Shown here one piece after another: positions 1 through 7,782 of a stretch of DNA of 64,000 nt (position 1 is the first letter of the stretch; each line of letters starts with the position of its first letter). The position numbers and the translations under genes were made by a program. Below the pieces are notes generated by a model. The model was not told the DNA's origin and searched no databases. It was given only the letters and a program-made list of their open reading frames with translations. Origin of the DNA: Limimaricola pyoseonensis. GTDB lineage: Bacteria; Pseudomonadota; Alphaproteobacteria; Rhodobacterales; Rhodobacteraceae. The stretch lies in the NCBI RefSeq assembly GCF_900102015.1, contig NZ_FNAT01000001.1, positions 124,001 to 188,000 of the forward strand, given 5' to 3'.

Positions 1-1
1 T

Positions 2-358
2 GTCCTGCTGATCGAGGACGAGCCCAACATCATCGAGGCGATCAGCTTCATCCTGTCGCGAGACGGCTGGACGGTGCACACCCATTCCGACGGGGCGACC
101 GCGCTCGACCGGGTGCGCGCGCATCCACCGGACCTCGTGATCCTCGACGCGATGCTGCCGGGCCTTTCGGGCTTCGACATCCTGGGCGAGCTGCGCGCCG
201 ATGCGGGCCTGGGCGACCTGCCGGTGATGATGCTCACCGCGCGCGGCCAAGATCGCGACCGGGCGTTGGCGATGCGGCTCGGCGCCACGCATTTCATGAC
301 CAAGCCCTTCTCGAACGCCGAGATCCTCGACCGGGTGCGGGCCCTTGCGCGGGCCTGA
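2..358 (+). CDS. Response regulator, receiver domain only (5' end outside window)
   Basis: This is a CheY-like receiver of a two-component system. The first visible codons give an acidic IEDEP patch. The phospho-acceptor is the Asp at visible residue 49 (VILDAMLPG), followed by the conserved Thr of MLTARG and the Lys of MTKPF. The protein ends right after the last helix of the receiver (RALARA), so no DNA-binding output domain follows. The start lies before base 1. It overlaps the next reading frame by 14 nt and lies two genes upstream of a large histidine kinase, so it is probably a partner of that kinase; this pairing is inferred from position. The fold call is secure. Confidence 0.85.
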   Translation, partial: VLLIEDEPNIIEAISFILSRDGWTVHTHSDGATALDRVRAHPPDLVILDAMLPGLSGFDILGELRADAGLGDLPVMMLTARGQDRDRALAMRLGATHFMTKPFSNAEILDRVRALARA

Positions 359-632
359 GCCGCGCCCGCTCTTCCTGGTGCGCGCCTCCTACCGCCGGCG
401 GAGGCTGCGCGACGCCGCGCGGCTCGCCCCGGCGGCCGCGGCGCTGCTTTGGACGTTGCCGCTGATCTGGCCGCGCGGCGAGACGCGGATCTCGGTCGTG
501 CTGGTCTATCTTTTCGTCGTCTGGGGGCTGAGCGTGGCGGTGGCGGCGCTGATGGCCCGGGCCCTGCTGCGCGCCGATGCCGCCGAGCCGGGCCCGCGGG
601 ACGCCCCCGACGAGCGGGAGCCCCCGGAATGA
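345..632 (+). CDS. Small two-helix membrane protein of unknown function
   Basis: The frame encodes 95 residues. A basic N-terminus is followed by two hydrophobic segments (about residues 27-42 and 49-70) and an acidic, proline-rich tail, which suggests a small inner-membrane protein with both ends in the cytoplasm. The start is a TTG that overlaps the response-regulator stop by 14 nt, as expected for translational coupling; no better start is visible. The stop is 10 nt before the sensor kinase start. I do not recognise the family. It resembles the short DUF485-like proteins that accompany sodium/solute symporters, which would fit its place before a symporter-like kinase, but that is only an inference. 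Confidence 0.6.
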   Translation: MRGPEPRPLFLVRASYRRRRLRDAARLAPAAAALLWTLPLIWPRGETRISVVLVYLFVVWGLSVAVAALMARALLRADAAEPGPRDAPDEREPPE

Positions 633-642
633 GGCGGCGCCG

Positions 643-3321
643 ATGCTGAGCTTCAACGGGCTGGTCGCGATCTCGGCGACCTATGTGGCGTTTCTCTTCG
701 CGGTGGCCTTCGCGGCCGACCGGCGGGCGGCGCGCGGGCATGACGGCTGGCTGCGCAGCCCGTGGATCTACACGCTGTCGCTGTCGATCTACTGCACCGC
801 CTGGACATTCTACGGCGCGGTCGGCTACGCGGCGCGGTCGGGGCTCGAATATCTCACGATCTATCTCGGCCCGAGCCTCGTCATGCTCGGCTGGTGGTGG
901 CTCCTGCGCAAGCTGGTCCGGATCGGCCGGGCCCAGCGCATCACCTCGATCGCCGACCTCGTTTCCTCGCGCTTCGGCAAGTCGACCTCGCTCGGGGTCA
1001 TCGTCACCCTGCTCGCGGTGGTCGGCGTCACCCCCTACATCGCGCTGCAGCTGCAATCGATCAGCCAGAGCTTCGCGGTGTTCGGCGCCGCCGGCGGCGC
1101 GCGCTGGCACGGGCTCGATGCCGGGTCGGTCGCGCTGTGGTCGGCGGCCGGTCTCGCGCTCTTCACCATCCTCTTCGGCACCCGCAACCTCGACGCCAAC
1201 GAGCGCCACCACGGCATCGTCATGGCCGTCGCGGTCGAGGCCGTGGTCAAGCTCGGCGCGCTGGTCGCGGTCGGCGTCTTCGTGGTCTGGGGCCTGGGCG
1301 GCGGTCCGGCCGGGATGCTGGCGCGGATCGACGCCTCGCCGATCGCCGCGTGGGAGCAGTCGGGCGGGCGCTGGGTCGCCTACACCGCGCTCTCGGCCGC
1401 GGCGCTTCTGTGCCTGCCGCGTATGTTCCAGGTGCTGGTGGTCGAGAATGCCGACGAGAGCCACCTCGCCACGGCGAGCTGGGCCTTCCCGCTCTATCTT
1501 CTGGTGATGAGCCTCTTCGTGGTGCCGATCGCGGTGATGGGGCTCGAGCTGCTGCCCGGCACCAACCCCGACATGTTCGTGCTCACCCTGCCGCTCAGCC
1601 AGGGCCGCGAGGGGCTGGCGGTCTGGGCGTTCCTCGGCGGCTTTTCCTCGGCCACCTCGATGGTGCTGGTGGCGACCATCGCGCTCGCGACCATGGTGTC
1701 GAACCACATCGTGGTGCCGCTGTGGCTGCGGGCGCGCTCGGGCGGCGCGATGATGTCGGGCGACGTGCGCTCGGTGGTGCTGACGGCGCGGCGGCTGTCG
1801 ATCGTCGCGGTGCTGGGGCTCGGCTACCTCTATTTCCGGCTGTCGGGCGGCGGCGCGGCGCTGGCCTCGATCGGCCTCGTCGCCTTCGTCGGCGTGGTGC
1901 AGGTGCTGCCGGCCATGATCGGCGGGCTGTTCTGGCGCGGCGCCACCCGCGGCGGCGCGGCGGCGGGGCTGCTGGCGGGCTTCGGGCTCTGGCTCTGGAC
2001 CATGTTCCTGCCCAGCGTCGGCGACGGCGCGCTGCTCTCGGCGCAGGTCATGGCCGACGGCCCCTGGGGGCTCGACTGGCTCAGGCCGCGGGCGTTGTTC
2101 GGCGCCGCGACGCTCGACCCGGTGCTGCACGCGGCGATCTGGTCGCTCGGCATCAACACCGCGCTCTTCGTCGCGGTCTCGCTGCTGAGCTTTCCCGGCC
2201 CGGTCGAGCGGTTGCAGGGCGCGCAGTTCGTCAATGTCTTCGACCATTCCGACAATCCGGGCAGCTGGATGCGCGGCGCGGCCGAGGCCGAGGACCTGCT
2301 TGTGATGGCGCAGCGCATTCTCGGCCCGGCCGAGGCGCAGCAGGTCTTCGCCCGCGCCGCCGGCGCGCAGGGCAAGGCGGGCTGGCTGCCCGACGTGACG
2401 CCCGGCTTCATCCAGGAGCTCGAGCGCGAGCTGGCGGGCTCGGTCGGTGCCGCCACGGCGCATGCCATGCTGGGCCAGATGACCCAAGGCGCCAGCGTCT
2501 CGGTCGAGGACCTGATCGCCGTGGCCGACGAGGCGGCGCAGATCATGGAGTACTCGACCCGGCTGGAGCAGAAATCCGCCGAGCTGGAGCGCACCGCCGG
2601 CGCGCTGCGCGAGGCCAACGCCAAGCTCACCGCGCTGTCGGTGCAGAAGGACGCCTTCCTCAGCCAGATCAGCCACGAGCTGCGCACGCCCATGACCTCG
2701 ATCCGCGCCTTCTCCGAGATCCTGCAGGCCGGCGGGCTGAACCCGCAGGAACAGACCCGCTTCGCCGGCATCATCGGCGAGGAGGCCGGCCGGCTGACCC
2801 GGCTTCTAGACGAGCTGCTCGACCTCGCGGTGCTCGAATCGGGGCAGGGCCGACTCGATGTCCGCGCCGTCCGGCTCGACGAGATGATCGACCGGGCGCT
2901 GGCGGCGGCGCTGCCCGAGGGCGGGTCGATGAAGGTGCTGCGCCGCCGCGCCGAGGAGGCCGTGGCGCTCGAGACCGACGCGGACCGGCTGACGCAGGTC
3001 TTCATCAACCTCATCACCAATGCGCGGAAATACTGCGACGCCCCGGCGCCGGAGCTGCGGATCGAGGTGCGCGATGCCGGTCGCGCGGTCGATTTCATCG
3101 ACAATGGCAGCGGCATCGCACCCGAGCAGAGCCGGGTCATCTTCGAGAAATTCTCGCGGCTCGGCGATCCGGGCAAGGCCGGCGGGGCCGGTCTCGGCCT
3201 CGCCATCTGCCGGGAGATCATGTCCCGGCTCGGCGGTGCGATCAGCTACCTGCCGGGGCAGGGCGGCGCGGCCTTCAGGGTCGCGCTGCCCGCCACCGCA
3301 CCGTCCCTTAGCAATGCCTAA
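643..3321 (+). CDS. Sodium/solute-symporter-like sensor histidine kinase (CbrA/CrbS type)
   Basis: This protein of 892 residues is a membrane sensor kinase. About the first 510 residues form a sodium/solute symporter-like domain of 13 or so helices. A linker of about 100 residues follows (AEDLLVMAQRILG onward) that looks like a STAC domain, then a coiled coil (EQKSAELERTAGALREAN), then HisKA with phospho-acceptor His678 in SHELRTPM, and a HATPase domain with N-box NLITNARKY and G boxes DNGSGIAPE and GGAGLGLAI. Known relatives such as CbrA and CrbS tie nutrient or acetate status to gene expression. The ATG at 643 is preferred over an in-frame codon at 577, which would overlap the upstream gene. 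Its cognate regulator here is probably the receiver protein upstream; no LuxR- or NtrC-type regulator is adjacent. Confidence 0.88.
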   Translation: MLSFNGLVAISATYVAFLFAVAFAADRRAARGHDGWLRSPWIYTLSLSIYCTAWTFYGAVGYAARSGLEYLTIYLGPSLVMLGWWWLLRKLVRIGRAQRITSIADLVSSRFGKSTSLGVIVTLLAVVGVTPYIALQLQSISQSFAVFGAAGGARWHGLDAGSVALWSAAGLALFTILFGTRNLDANERHHGIVMAVAVEAVVKLGALVAVGVFVVWGLGGGPAGMLARIDASPIAAWEQSGGRWVAYTALSAAALLCLPRMFQVLVVENADESHLATASWAFPLYLLVMSLFVVPIAVMGLELLPGTNPDMFVLTLPLSQGREGLAVWAFLGGFSSATSMVLVATIALATMVSNHIVVPLWLRARSGGAMMSGDVRSVVLTARRLSIVAVLGLGYLYFRLSGGGAALASIGLVAFVGVVQVLPAMIGGLFWRGATRGGAAAGLLAGFGLWLWTMFLPSVGDGALLSAQVMADGPWGLDWLRPRALFGAATLDPVLHAAIWSLGINTALFVAVSLLSFPGPVERLQGAQFVNVFDHSDNPGSWMRGAAEAEDLLVMAQRILGPAEAQQVFARAAGAQGKAGWLPDVTPGFIQELERELAGSVGAATAHAMLGQMTQGASVSVEDLIAVADEAAQIMEYSTRLEQKSAELERTAGALREANAKLTALSVQKDAFLSQISHELRTPMTSIRAFSEILQAGGLNPQEQTRFAGIIGEEAGRLTRLLDELLDLAVLESGQGRLDVRAVRLDEMIDRALAAALPEGGSMKVLRRRAEEAVALETDADRLTQVFINLITNARKYCDAPAPELRIEVRDAGRAVDFIDNGSGIAPEQSRVIFEKFSRLGDPGKAGGAGLGLAICREIMSRLGGAISYLPGQGGAAFRVALPATAPSLSNA

Positions 3322-3397
3322 ACCCTGATCGGTCAGACTGGTCCGGCGGACGGGCGGCTCGGGGCGCGGGCGGGCACGAGGATGAGCGGGGACGAGG

Positions 3398-4282
3398 ATG
3401 AGCGAAGCGTTGGGGGAGCGGCAGCTGCTGCGGCCGGTCGCCGGGCCGGGGCCGGAGCCGGCGGATCTGCGGCGCGCGGTCGCCCGGGCGGCCGATCGCG
3501 CCGCCGCCCTGCCGGCAAGCCTGCGCGACACGCCGGAGCCGCGCGAGCTGTCGCTCGACCGGCTACTGGCCGAGTTGGAGGAGGCGCCGCTGCTCTTCGC
3601 GATCGAGCGTGACGGGACGGCGGTGGGCCTGGCCGCGCTCGATCACGGTCTGGGCGCCGCCTTGGTCGAGGCGCAGACTCTCGGCCGGCTGTCGGCCACC
3701 GCCGCCCCGCCAAGGCCGCTCAGCGGCACGGATGCGGCGCTGGCGCGCGGCTTCCCCGACGCACTGCTGCGCGAACTGGCGCGATCCGGGGATGAGCATC
3801 TGTCGGGCTGGGGCGACGGCCTCGCCCTCGCGGCGCGCTGGCGCGATGCGCGCGCGGCCGCGATGGGGCTGGCGCCGGGCGGTTATCGCTGCCTGCGGCT
3901 GTCTCTCGATCTCGGCCTGTCGGGGCGGGCAGGCGAGTTGGTGCTGGCGCAGCGTGCGGCGCCGGGCGGGGCCGCGCCGGCCGCGGACTGGCGCGCGGCC
4001 TTTCGGGAGGCGGTCCTGCCGGCCCCCGCCGCGCTGACCGCCGTGCTGACCCGGATCGCCATCCCGCTCGACCGGCTCGAGGCCATGGCACCGGGCCAGA
4101 TGCTGCCGCTCGCCGGGGCGGATCTGGGGGAGGTGCGGCTCGAAGGGGGGGGCGGGGCCGTCGTGGCCCGGGCCCGGCTCGGGCAGATCAACGGCAATCG
4201 CGCGGTCCGGCTGGAGCCGCGGCCGGCCATCGACCTCGGGCCACTGCCTGCGGCCGCGCCGGCGCTGCCGGGCGCGCCCTAG
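3398..4282 (+). CDS. FliM/FliN (SpoA) C-terminal-domain protein
   Basis: This protein of 294 residues has a C-terminal SpoA/FliN-like domain (about residues 210-285): a hydrophobic beta-rich stretch starting IPLDRLEAMAPGQMLPL and ending with ARLGQINGNRAVRL, the typical pattern of flagellar C-ring and type III secretion C-ring proteins. The N-terminal 200 residues are Ala/Arg-rich and vaguely FliM-like. Fully fledged FliM would be about 320-370 residues and carries an N-terminal CheY-binding peptide, which I do not see. No other flagellar gene is nearby; it stands 76 nt after the symporter-like kinase on the same strand. It may be a divergent FliM/FliN paralogue. The domain call is good and the role is unknown. 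Confidence 0.7.
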   Translation: MSEALGERQLLRPVAGPGPEPADLRRAVARAADRAAALPASLRDTPEPRELSLDRLLAELEEAPLLFAIERDGTAVGLAALDHGLGAALVEAQTLGRLSATAAPPRPLSGTDAALARGFPDALLRELARSGDEHLSGWGDGLALAARWRDARAAAMGLAPGGYRCLRLSLDLGLSGRAGELVLAQRAAPGGAAPAADWRAAFREAVLPAPAALTAVLTRIAIPLDRLEAMAPGQMLPLAGADLGEVRLEGGGGAVVARARLGQINGNRAVRLEPRPAIDLGPLPAAAPALPGAP

Positions 4283-4292
4283 ACGGGCCGCC

Positions 4293-4733
4293 TCACTCGG
4301 CTTCGCCGTCCGCCTCGCGCAGCGCCTCGAGCTGCGGGCGCAGACGGGCGAGGTCGTAGCCGGCCTTCTCGGTCGCGGCGATGATCTCGTCGGTCTCCAT
4401 CCGGCCGACCTGGCCCAGCGACCAGACGATCGAGGAGCGCGTGCCCGAGGCGCAATAGGCCAGCACCGGCCCGTCCGAGCTTTCGAGCGCCTGCATCTGC
4501 CGGTCCACCACCTCGCGGTTCAGGCTCTGATGCGTCACCGGGTTCAGCGCGAAGCGCAGCCCGGCGGCCTCGGTCGCGACGCGCAGCGCTTCGGCCTGAA
4601 GCTCGGCGGGCACTTCCTCGTCGGGGCGGTTGCACAGCACGGTGGAGAAGCCCGCCTCCTTGATCGCGGGGATGTCCTCCGGCGCGATTTGCGGGCTGAC
4701 GGCGTAGTCGGGGGCGATGCGGCGAATATCCAT
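4293..4733 (-). CDS. TIGR01244/DUF442 family protein (beta-lactamase-hydrolase-like, rhodanese/phosphatase loop)
   Basis: The protein has 146 residues and starts MDIRRIAPDYAVSPQI. It is the size of stand-alone DUF442 proteins, which have a cysteine-phosphatase-like fold and often occur with sulfur or persulfide metabolism genes. The catalytic-type loop CASGTRSS is visible near residue 100; the spacing C-x4-R is that of rhodanese-like loops rather than the C-x5-R of tyrosine phosphatases. The start at 4733 was chosen because family similarity begins there; the open frame extends upstream without recognisable content. It converges on the FliM/FliN-like gene with 10 nt between stops. No blh-type metallo-hydrolase partner is nearby, so the substrate is unknown. 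Confidence 0.75.
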   Translation of the reverse strand: MDIRRIAPDYAVSPQIAPEDIPAIKEAGFSTVLCNRPDEEVPAELQAEALRVATEAAGLRFALNPVTHQSLNREVVDRQMQALESSDGPVLAYCASGTRSSIVWSLGQVGRMETDEIIAATEKAGYDLARLRPQLEALREADGEAE

Positions 4734-4869
4734 GTGCCAAGCTCTAGCCCCGGCCGGGGCGCCCGTCCAGTCTCCCGATCGGTCCCGCATCCGGGCGAGA
4801 AGCCTTGCGCTGGCCACCCGCCACGGTCGAAGGTGGAGACAGGACAACAGTGTCGGGGCGGAAACGAGC

Positions 4870-6147
4870 ATGGAGGAGCAGCGGATCGCATTGCGCGTCG
4901 AGGACGGTATCGCGACGCTGCGCCTGTCCTTCGCGCCGGTCAACGCGCTCGACCCGCAGCTGCGGCGCGAGCTGGGCGCGGCGCTCGACGATCTCGAGGC
5001 GCGCGAAGGCTTGCAGGGCGTGGTGCTCTGCGCCGCAGGGCCCGGCTTCTCGGTCGGGTTCGACCTGCGCGAGATCGGGGCGCCCGACGACGCCGCGCCG
5101 CCGCTGTGGCGCCTGTGCGCGCGGATCGAGGCGCTGCCCTGCCCGGTGGTGGCGGTGCTGCGGGGCGCGGCACTCGGCGCGGGGGCCGAGCTGGCGCTCG
5201 CGGCGCATTACCGGCTGGCGGCGCCCGACGCCCGGATCGGCCTGCCCGACATCGTGCTGGGCCTCGTGCCCGGGGCGGGCGGCGGGCAGCGGCTGGCGCG
5301 GCTCTGCGGGGCGAAGGCCGCGCTCGACCTCCTGCTGCATGGCCGGCCGGTGGATGCGGCGGCGGCGCAGGCCGCGGGCCTGGTCGACGGCGTGGTCGGC
5401 GAGACGCCGGAGGCGGCCGAGGCGGCGGCGCGCGAACTGGCGGAGCATCTCGCCCATGCCGGGATCCGGCCGCGCCCGGTCAGCGCCCGGCGCGAGCGGA
5501 TGATCGACGGCGGCACCTGGCTCGCCGAGGTTGCCGCGCGGCGCCGCAAGATCGCCGCGACGCCGTTGCGGACGGCGGCCCGGATCGTCGATAGCGTCGA
5601 GGCCGCGCTGCTGATGACGCCCGTGGCGGCGCTGCGGTTCGAGCGGCTGGCGCATCGCGAAAGCCGGGCCGATCCGCAGTTCGCCGCCCTGCACCACGTC
5701 TATTTCGCAGAGCGCAGGGTGCCGCGCAGCCTGCTCGAGCGCCGCTCCGGCCGGCTGGCGCCGACGCCGGCGGGGGACGAGCTGCTGCAGCGCCTGCACA
5801 AGGCGGCCGATGGGCTGGGCACGCCCGAGCGGCGGCGCGCCGCGCTGGTGATCGAGGGGCTGCGGCTGTTGTCGGACGGCCGTCTGTCGCGCGCCTCCGA
5901 CATCGACGCGCTGGCGGTGCATGGGTTGGGATGGCCGCGGCTGCAGGGCGGCCCGGTGCATGAGAGCCTGCGCGAGGGGCTGGAGCCGCTGCTCGAACGG
6001 CTGCGGCTCTGGGCGCGCAGCGACCCCGAATGGACGGCGCCGGAGCTGCTCGAGGCGGCGGCGCGCGCGGGCGGCGACATCGACGCGGCGCTGGCCGCGC
6101 AGCGGCGGGCGGCGGCCGGGCCGCCGGCCGCGCTCAGGTCAGGATAA
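4870..6147 (+). CDS. Enoyl-CoA hydratase/isomerase fused to the tail of a 3-hydroxyacyl-CoA dehydrogenase, Rossmann domain missing
   Basis: The protein has 425 residues. Residues 1 to about 190 are a crotonase-fold domain with the oxyanion-hole region GPGFSVGFDLREIG, the first catalytic-type Glu in GAGAELALAAHY and the loop IGLPDIVLGLVPGAGGG. The second catalytic Glu of hydratases (usually LPE) is Asp here. The text then runs as in FadJ/FadB-type multifunctional enzymes up to LHHVYFAERR, where an NAD-binding Rossmann domain should begin. Instead it goes straight to the last repeat of the dehydrogenase C-terminal domain (RASDIDALAVHGLGWPRLQGGP in part). No GxGxxG fingerprint is present. Hydratase or isomerase activity is possible; dehydrogenase activity is not expected. 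The ATG at 4870 starts the hydratase fold directly. The stop overlaps a convergent small gene by 14 nt. Confidence 0.8.
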   Translation: MEEQRIALRVEDGIATLRLSFAPVNALDPQLRRELGAALDDLEAREGLQGVVLCAAGPGFSVGFDLREIGAPDDAAPPLWRLCARIEALPCPVVAVLRGAALGAGAELALAAHYRLAAPDARIGLPDIVLGLVPGAGGGQRLARLCGAKAALDLLLHGRPVDAAAAQAAGLVDGVVGETPEAAEAAARELAEHLAHAGIRPRPVSARRERMIDGGTWLAEVAARRRKIAATPLRTAARIVDSVEAALLMTPVAALRFERLAHRESRADPQFAALHHVYFAERRVPRSLLERRSGRLAPTPAGDELLQRLHKAADGLGTPERRRAALVIEGLRLLSDGRLSRASDIDALAVHGLGWPRLQGGPVHESLREGLEPLLERLRLWARSDPEWTAPELLEAAARAGGDIDAALAAQRRAAAGPPAALRSG

Positions 6148-6349
6148 CGCCCACGACCACCATGATCAGCCCAAGCATCGACAGCATCAACGCCCCGATG
6201 TTGAGCGGCACGATCCGCGCCAGCCGGGCGCGCATCTGCGCATCCTCGAGGCCCTGACGCCGCAGCCGCATCACCGCGATCAGGCTCCACAGGATCGCCG
6301 CGAAACCGGCAAGGGTGATCGCGGCCCCGATCCAGACGACAAGCTCCAT
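6134..6349 (-). CDS. Small two-helix membrane protein
   Basis: This 71-residue protein has two strongly hydrophobic segments (residues 4-27 and 49-70) joined by a basic, charged loop (RLRRQGLEDAQMRARLAR), predicting a hairpin in the inner membrane. The codon pattern is consistent with coding, and the frame ends inside the 3' end of the convergent hydratase gene (14 nt overlap). I do not recognise a named family. Short proteins of this form are common in Rhodobacterales genomes and are usually left as hypothetical. No partner gene on the same strand is adjacent. Confidence 0.6.
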   Translation of the reverse strand: MELVVWIGAAITLAGFAAILWSLIAVMRLRRQGLEDAQMRARLARIVPLNIGALMLSMLGLIMVVVGVILT

Positions 6350-6491
6350 CCTGGTCCTCTCCCGACCCGTTGACGCCCCGGCCTAGCCTTCCTGCCGGGG
6401 CGGCACAAGTCCGCGCATGGCCGCGCTTGAAGCCGCCCGGCCCGGGCGGTAGGGAAGGGCCCCGACATCCGGCCCATCCCAGGAGAGCTAC

Positions 6492-6755
6492 ATGAGCGTG
6501 TCATCCGTGATCGAGACCCAGACCGACGCCACCGCGGAAGAGCTGCGCCAGTTCATCGAACGCGTCGAGCATCTCGAGGCCGAGAAGAAGGACATCGCCG
6601 AGCAGATCAAGGAAGTCATGGCCGAGGCGAAGGGGCGCGGCTACGACACCAAGGTGCTGCGCAAGGTGATCGCGCTGCGCAAGCGCGAGCCCGACGACAT
6701 CGCCGAGGAAGAGGCGGTGCTCGAGCTCTACAAGGCCGCGCTCGGCATGGCCTGA
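6492..6755 (+). CDS. gapR: GapR-family nucleoid-associated protein (DUF2312/UPF0335)
   Basis: This 87-residue protein matches the alphaproteobacterial GapR family over its whole length: a short variable N-terminus, then the helical core AEELRQFIERVEHLEAEKK, the basic stretch EAKGRGYDTKVLRKVIALRK, and the acidic end EEEAVLELYKAALG. GapR of Caulobacter is a tetrameric DNA clamp that prefers overtwisted DNA ahead of moving polymerases and helps topoisomerases. A good ribosome site (AGGAGAG) lies 6 nt before the ATG. It stands alone between two minus-strand genes, so it should have its own promoter in the 140 nt upstream. Confidence 0.93.
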   Translation: MSVSSVIETQTDATAEELRQFIERVEHLEAEKKDIAEQIKEVMAEAKGRGYDTKVLRKVIALRKREPDDIAEEEAVLELYKAALGMA

Positions 6756-6773
6756 CCGGCTCGCCCGACCCGC

Positions 6774-7655
6774 TCAGGCGGTGACCAGCGTGACCCGGTC
6801 CATGGCGGCGATGCGGTCGAGATCCGCCTCGTAGCGGGCGCTGAGATCGGCCAGAAGCACCGCGTCCCAGCCCGGAACCTCGACCGGCTGGCGCAGCGCC
6901 TCGGGGCGGGCGTAGCGGTCGAGGAAGGCCGAGACGATGCGCGGCCGCGCCGCCTCGGGCGGGCGCTGCTGTGCGAGGTAGTCCCGCAGCCGCGCCGCGC
7001 CCTCCTCTGGCATCAGCGCGGCGGCCATGTCCGATGCGCCCTCCACCGTCGATCCGGCAGGCAGGTCGGCGATGCGCCGGATCAGCTCGCCCCAGATCAG
7101 CGGGGCGTCCTCGTCGCACCAGACCGTGAGCCGGGCCTCGGGCGCGGCCGCGAGCAGCCGGGCGATCACGTCGGACCAGCGGATCCGGCGCGGGTCGAGC
7201 CCGGACATGAAATCGTCGAACCCGGCGATCCGGGTCTGGCCCCAGACCGCCGGCAGGTAGCCGGCCGGGTTGCGGATGCCGAGAAACATCTCGATCCGGT
7301 CGCCGGGAAACAGCGCCGCCAGCGACCGCGCCTTGAAGCCCGCCATCTCGTGGAACTGCCCGGCCTCGCAGACCTTGGCGGGCGGGCACAGGAAGGCCGG
7401 GTTGCCCAGCACCAGCCGCCGGGCGCCCTCGCGCTCGGCCTCCTCGAGGATCGCGTCGAGCAGCACCTCGCGCCCCTCGGGTTCGGGCGCGCCGCCGGCC
7501 AGGTGCTGCACGGTTTCGCGCAGGAGCCGCCGGTAGCGGGCGATCGGCGGCACCATGGTGCCGCGCGGCGCGAGCGCGGCGCGGTTGCTCTCGACCGATC
7601 CCAGCAGGCGGTCGTCGTCGGTGCAGGGCGCGCCGATGTGGAAGGCGATGTCCAT
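6774..7655 (-). CDS. Uncharacterised protein, sulfotransferase-like in outline
   Basis: The predicted protein has 293 residues starting MDIAFHIGAPCTDDDRLL. An N-terminal strand followed by a short loop (HIGAPCTDDD), a central stretch with an arginine-proline motif (EMFLGIRNPAGYLPAVW), and a helical C-terminus recall the layout of P-loop sulfotransferases, but the Gly/Lys/Thr of a true PAPS-binding loop is missing (GAPCTDD has no Lys), so activity cannot be claimed. The start at 7655 was chosen because the strand-loop pattern begins there. It is divergent from the ABC permease gene with 127 nt between starts. Function unknown. Confidence 0.65.
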   Translation of the reverse strand: MDIAFHIGAPCTDDDRLLGSVESNRAALAPRGTMVPPIARYRRLLRETVQHLAGGAPEPEGREVLLDAILEEAEREGARRLVLGNPAFLCPPAKVCEAGQFHEMAGFKARSLAALFPGDRIEMFLGIRNPAGYLPAVWGQTRIAGFDDFMSGLDPRRIRWSDVIARLLAAAPEARLTVWCDEDAPLIWGELIRRIADLPAGSTVEGASDMAAALMPEEGAARLRDYLAQQRPPEAARPRIVSAFLDRYARPEALRQPVEVPGWDAVLLADLSARYEADLDRIAAMDRVTLVTA

Positions 7656-7782
7656 TCGCGGGTCTTGTCTTTCGTCACTGCTCGTCGCGCCATCATATCG
7701 GGCCGGCTGGACAGCGAAACCGCTTTCCGCTACCGCGCACCGCATGTCAGAGCGAAGCGGTCAGATTTCCGGAGCGACACCC

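Noticed and set aside
762-3311. Open frame of 849 codons overlapping the symporter-like kinase
   Set aside because: Arg/Ala-rich out-of-frame reading of a real gene with clear domains in the other frame.
4870-6147. Calling the hydratase fusion a FadJ/FadB multifunctional enzyme
   Set aside because: No NAD-binding GxGxxG domain is present.
6774-7655. Calling the uncharacterised protein a sulfotransferase
   Set aside because: The first loop lacks the Lys and Gly pattern needed for PAPS binding, so only the outline is similar.
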